Both the position numbers and the translations under genes were made by a program. 64,000 bases of DNA from contig NC_090617.1 of NCBI RefSeq assembly GCF_004359215.1, positions 2,775,109-2,839,108 on the forward strand, given 5' to 3'. Of the stretch, positions 61,101-64,000 are shown piece by piece. This DNA comes from Bremia lactucae (Eukaryota; Oomycota; Peronosporomycetes; Peronosporales; Peronosporaceae). The notes under the pieces were generated by a model. The model did no database searches. It was not told the DNA's origin and saw only the letters and a list, made by a program, of their open reading frames with translations. The stretch's first letter is position 1. Every line of letters starts with the position of its first letter.

Positions 61101-61794
61101 CAAGTGTGGAAGGTCAAGCCATGCTTAAGTGCGAGGAAAGGACCCGAAAATGGAGAATCGACCATATCGATCTCTGGTAGGATCACTCCTTATGTGGCGA
61201 CAGGTACAATACCTGATATTGCATTTGCGGTAGGTCGACTGAGTCGACATTTGGAAAAACCAAGTGAAGAATACTGGAATGCAGCCATTCGTGTGCTGCG
61301 CTATCTAAAGTCGGCTGCAACAAACGAAATTTGTTATCGAAGCAAGCCTGGCGACCTGAGATGAGTGCATTTAGTGACGCAGATCGGGGAAGTGAAAAAG
61401 ATATTCGACGTTCGACAGCTGGAGTTATGGTGATGATCAATGACTCTGTATCAGTAAGTACTGCTGAAGCTGAATATGTGGTACTTTCGTTGTGCATTCA
61501 CGAAATTTTGAGGTCAAAGAATTTATTGATGGAGATGAAGGTCGAGATGACGCTCCAGTGGTTGTGTATAAAGACAACCAGAGTGCGATAGCTATTGCGA
61601 AGAGCGAAGGCTATCAAATTCGAGCGAAACACATTGATATTCGTTATCACTTTGTTCGCGACCAAGTCAAGGCCAAGGTCATTCAGCTGGAGTATATTGA
61701 AACCAAGTCACAGCTCGCCGATTTACTAACTAAGGCAATGTTGACCAACAAGTTCCAATTTCTCGTGGCAAAGACAATCGTTGGGGATTTTTAG
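58132..61794 (+). mobile_element. Ty1/Copia element, gag to RNase H, with internal deletion
   Basis: Gag 58132-58840 in three frames. Zinc knuckle C-F-I-C-G-R-N-G-H-K-K-Q-D-C at about 58795-58838. Protease with L-L-D-S-G-A-S-S-H-M-C at about 58908-58940 (catalytic D-S-G intact). GAG-pre-integrase at 59230-59470 (W-H-A-R-L-G-H-L-P-L-K-A-I, C-E-G-C-V-T-G-K-S). Integrase at 59500-59860 (H-S-D-V-M-G-P-I, F-L-D-D-Y-S-R-Y, P-Q-Q-N-G-M-A-E-R) with a TAA at about 59665 and a deletion at about 59880. RT at 60350-61000 with an intact L-Y-V-D-D-M-L box at about 60870. RNase H at 61190-61794 (K-H-I-D-I-R-Y-H-F-V-R-D, Q-L-A-D-L-L-T-K-A). It is the best-preserved Copia here but is broken. Confidence 0.8.
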
Positions 61795-62105
61795 TCGAGG
61801 AGGAGTGTTATAACGGGCTAAAGTTGTTACACAGTCCCCGTTAAGTGCACTTGGTGTACTTTATGGGATGGTCAATTAATAAATTATAGTAATTGGACCC
61901 AGCAATCGGGTGTGGTGCACATTTGTGACCAACCCTTGTGCATGCGATGCACATGGGTGCATTTAAATTAGGAGGGATGACGGCTAGCGTTATCCGTTAC
62001 GCGAGGTATCTAGAAAGATACGCTCGCAATACATATTAAGTGTTTTCTATAGAGATGACATTTTGATTGGTAAAAGAAGATATTTATATGTAATACGATT
62101 AAATA
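61795..62105 (+). repeat. Polypurine tract and 3' LTR start of the Copia element
   Basis: Immediately after the RNase H stop (61792-61794) comes the purine run GAGGAGGAG, then TGTTATAACGGGCTAAAGTT at 61806. Recognisable LTR sequence runs to about 62105 (GATATTTATATGTAATACG), but no TG...CA end matching the 5' side is found, so the LTR is probably truncated. Related copies lie at 21085 (+), 54337 (-) and 30180-30370 (-). Confidence 0.6.
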
Positions 62106-62382
62106 AAAATCAGTCTGAAAACCACTTTCTACTTGATAAGTGCGCACGAGGAGCCGGATTACCGCTCCCGTGACGAGAATTAATCAAAGTACTTAGTGCG
62201 TTGGATGAGGTCGCTAACGCGCCTACCGCAACTACCTCACTGCACTCAAGAGAAGCTGGTAAACAGCTCCCCCGCTGTGCTAGGGTGTGTGTCAAAGTAG
62301 AGCGTGACCGCATAACGACGTGCCAGCCTACACTTGATTGCACTAGAAATCCTTCGCACGACCCGCATCTCTGCGTGCGCAC

Positions 62383-63473
62383 GTGAGGATGAGCCTCAAT
62401 ATCGATTGGGCTCATTTCCCTTACCTCTCCGAACATCATCAGAAGGTAAAAGGGCTTATGGCGCAGGGACTTGGTGAACAAACCCTAGCCAGGCTCCCGG
62501 GTAGTCCTCCTGAGCAACATATTGCTCAGTTGGAGCAGTTTGAGACATTCGTGCTCGGACAGCGGAGGGCCCCGTCCGAGGCACAGGACCATGCTGCAGC
62601 GGAGCCTGAAAATCAGACTCAGGATGAGCTGAGGCATAAGCAGGCTCGGAGCGAGGCTCTTAACAGAATTGTTGAGATGCTCTCTGCCCGGCCACATCAG
62701 CCGAGTCCCATTCGGATGGAACCGCCCGAAGTTGGATGGAACTGTGGCGCACACGATTTGTCGACTGCCTTTTAGCCTTAAAGCAATGCGGTGTCACCCA
62801 GCTCATCGAGGACGACAGCCGGATGGTGTCTTACGCCATGTCGCTTCTGCACGGTGAGGCCTCAGAGTGGGTTTACTCGGCGCTCATGGCGGATAGTAAG
62901 GCGTACCCTTCATGGGCGATCTTTAAGGAAACGATTCGCGCCATGTACCAGCCGCCGAACAGCGAAGTGCTGCTTCAGGCGCGCTTCTTTGGAGCGCGAT
63001 AGGCGAAGCAATCTCTGCAAGAGTAAGCGCAAGAGATGCACTCGCTGTCGGCGTCTATTACCGTAGGTTCGATTCCGGAGCACATTAAGGTGCCCACGTT
63101 TATGAACGAAGTATGGCATGGCCAATCGCGACAGGCCTTTTTAAGAAAGGTGTCGTCGAAGATGGAAGAGGCAACCCGAATTGCCTTGGTTGCGGAGCAA
63201 TCCTACAACAGTGCCTCGGCGACAGCTTGGTATAAGCCGTTGGCCGAGAGGTCAGATGCCACTCCCATGGAGTTGGGCAGTGCAGACGTTGTCTGTTACA
63301 AATGCGGCAAGCGCGGCCATATGATGGCTCGCTGCTATGCCAGGGTCCCTGCTGGAGCAAAGATGCCCAGCAAGAGGACTCCCTTCCCAAAGGGCGATGG
63401 CAAGAACCAGCGTGCGAGACGCATGAGTTCTGCATCGACCACTGAGGGGTCGGGAAATGCAGGAGCGCAGTAG
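62383..63473 (+). pseudogene. Gag of a second, different Gypsy family
   Basis: In three frames: 62383-62775 (S-E-A-L-N-R-I-V-E-M-L-S-A-R), a frame change at about 62736 into M-E-L-W-R-T-R-F-V-D-C-L-L-A-L-K and G-E-A-S-E-W-V-Y-S-A-L-M-A-D (62736-63002, a retrotransposon gag capsid domain), then two in-frame stops at about 63001 and 63025. 63036-63473 follows with P-E-H-I-K-V-P-T-F-M-N-E-V-W and the knuckle C-Y-K-C-G-K-R-G-H-M-M-A-R-C. It is GC-richer than the other elements and has a different gag, so it is a separate lineage. The two stops make it defective. Confidence 0.7.
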
Positions 63474-64000
63474 GGGCGAAATGTCCTACTGACGCGGACT
63501 CTGAAGCTACCCCTAAGTTTAGAGTTGTCGAACAAATGTGTAGCATAGTCCCTGAGGTCTCGAAATGTCGGACCTCAACCATGCTGGTCTATAGCGCTCA
63601 AGTAAGAAGCTATGACCAGGTGATGGCACTCCTAGTGGATTCAAGTGCATCGCAAAATTTTGTGAAACTCTCGGCTTTAAGAAGGAGACCGGCGATGTTT
63701 GAGTCGCTTTGCCATGATGGCAAGCGACAAGTGGCGACCGTTCGTTTGGCGAACGGCGCGCTCGTTAAGTCTGAGGGAGTTCAGGTAGAACTCGCCTTCA
63801 GCTTTAGTGACTTTTCTTGTAAAGAGAAGGTCACAGTGCCAGGTATAGAGAGTCCGTATGACCTCATCCTAGGCATGCCATGGTTGGCAAAATACCAACC
63901 ATTGGTAGACTGGCGTACACGCACAGTTGTGAACTCTACGCACGACACCGGAAAGGATGTGCTCCTGCGAGTGGCAAATGCAACTGATGTCGTGTCGAAC
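63474..64000 (+). pseudogene. Protease and pol start of the second Gypsy family, runs off the window
   Basis: Open to the right edge in the -1 frame relative to gag, from just after the gag stop. Reads M-A-L-L-V-D-S-S-A-S-Q-N-F-V (about 63622-63665; retropepsin loop with D-S-S in place of D-S/T-G), V-A-T-V-R-L-A-N-G-A-L-V, P-Y-D-L-I-L-G-M-P-W-L-A-K-Y and V-D-W-R-T-R-T-V-V (about 63850-63930). The L-G-M-P-W-L and W-R-T stretch is the usual link from protease to RT in Gypsy pol. RT lies beyond the window. Confidence 0.7.

Noticed and set aside
1..64000. Secreted RxLR or Crinkler effector genes
   Set aside because: No open frame showed a credible signal peptide followed by RxLR-EER or LFLAK-type motifs.
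1..64000. CRISPR arrays, bacterial operons, rRNA or tRNA genes
   Set aside because: No regularly spaced repeats, no rRNA-like conserved blocks and no cloverleaf recognised by eye. A tRNA scan would be needed to be certain.

Overview
The window looks like nuclear DNA from a plant-associated oomycete (Peronosporales: a downy mildew or Phytophthora relative). Evidence: intron-poor host genes with short GT-AG introns, a START-like/FYVE/GAF protein of oomycete architecture, a sterol-glucosyltransferase-like enzyme, and a dense bed of decayed Ty3/Gypsy chromoviruses and Ty1/Copia elements whose LTRs begin TGTAACGGGG and end CCCCGTTACA. The species cannot be fixed from sequence alone. No rRNA, tRNA, CRISPR or bacterial-style operon was seen.

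Layout. (1) 1-7.0 kb is a compact host island: the C-terminal bulk of a UGT80/ATG26-type glycosyltransferase (+), a small unrecognised gene (+), a four-exon RAD9 checkpoint clamp gene (-), and an intronless UFL1 UFM1-ligase gene (+). RAD9 and UFL1 are divergent and share a 79-bp promoter. (2) 7.0-10.9 kb holds MULE-like fragments and a minus-strand Gypsy remnant. (3) 10.9-13.3 kb is an intact START-like/FYVE/GAF gene (-), the last intact host gene. (4) 13.3-64 kb is almost entirely nested transposon debris: Gypsy (14.7-18.7, 28.3-32.5, 34.8-40.7, 41.9-53.0, 54.3-55.7 kb), hAT (18.7-20.6), pogo/Tigger (21.3-22.1), Copia (22.5-28.3 and 58.1-62.1), MULE (33.0-34.6 and 57.2-57.8), and a different Gypsy family running off the right edge (62.4-64 kb). 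Small pieces of probable host genes are stranded among them (14.1, 40.7-41.3, 46.0-46.5 = 49.3-49.8, 53.3-54.0, 56.0-56.5 kb).

The strongest candidate for something undescribed is an antisense gene carried by the Gypsy chromoviruses. Opposite to pol, starting just inside the 3' LTR and running back over the chromodomain-coding end of pol, there is a protein-like reading frame: a basic/Ala-rich start, an acidic Ser/Asp region, a Cys-rich middle and a coiled-coil C-terminus. Pieces of it recur, always antisense to pol, at 8.1-8.3, 15.1-15.35, 30.8-31.4 and 38.4-40.1 kb. Other points of interest: an LTR that has absorbed about 40 bp of pol from an unrelated Gypsy family; a host-like coiled-coil coding segment that replaces most of the pol of a Gypsy element, in antisense; two LTRs in inverted orientation that could fold into a long hairpin; and a 3.34-kb direct duplication whose copies meet at a single N, which may be an assembly or haplotype artefact.

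Reading-frame damage in the elements is described as seen. Nothing has been repaired.
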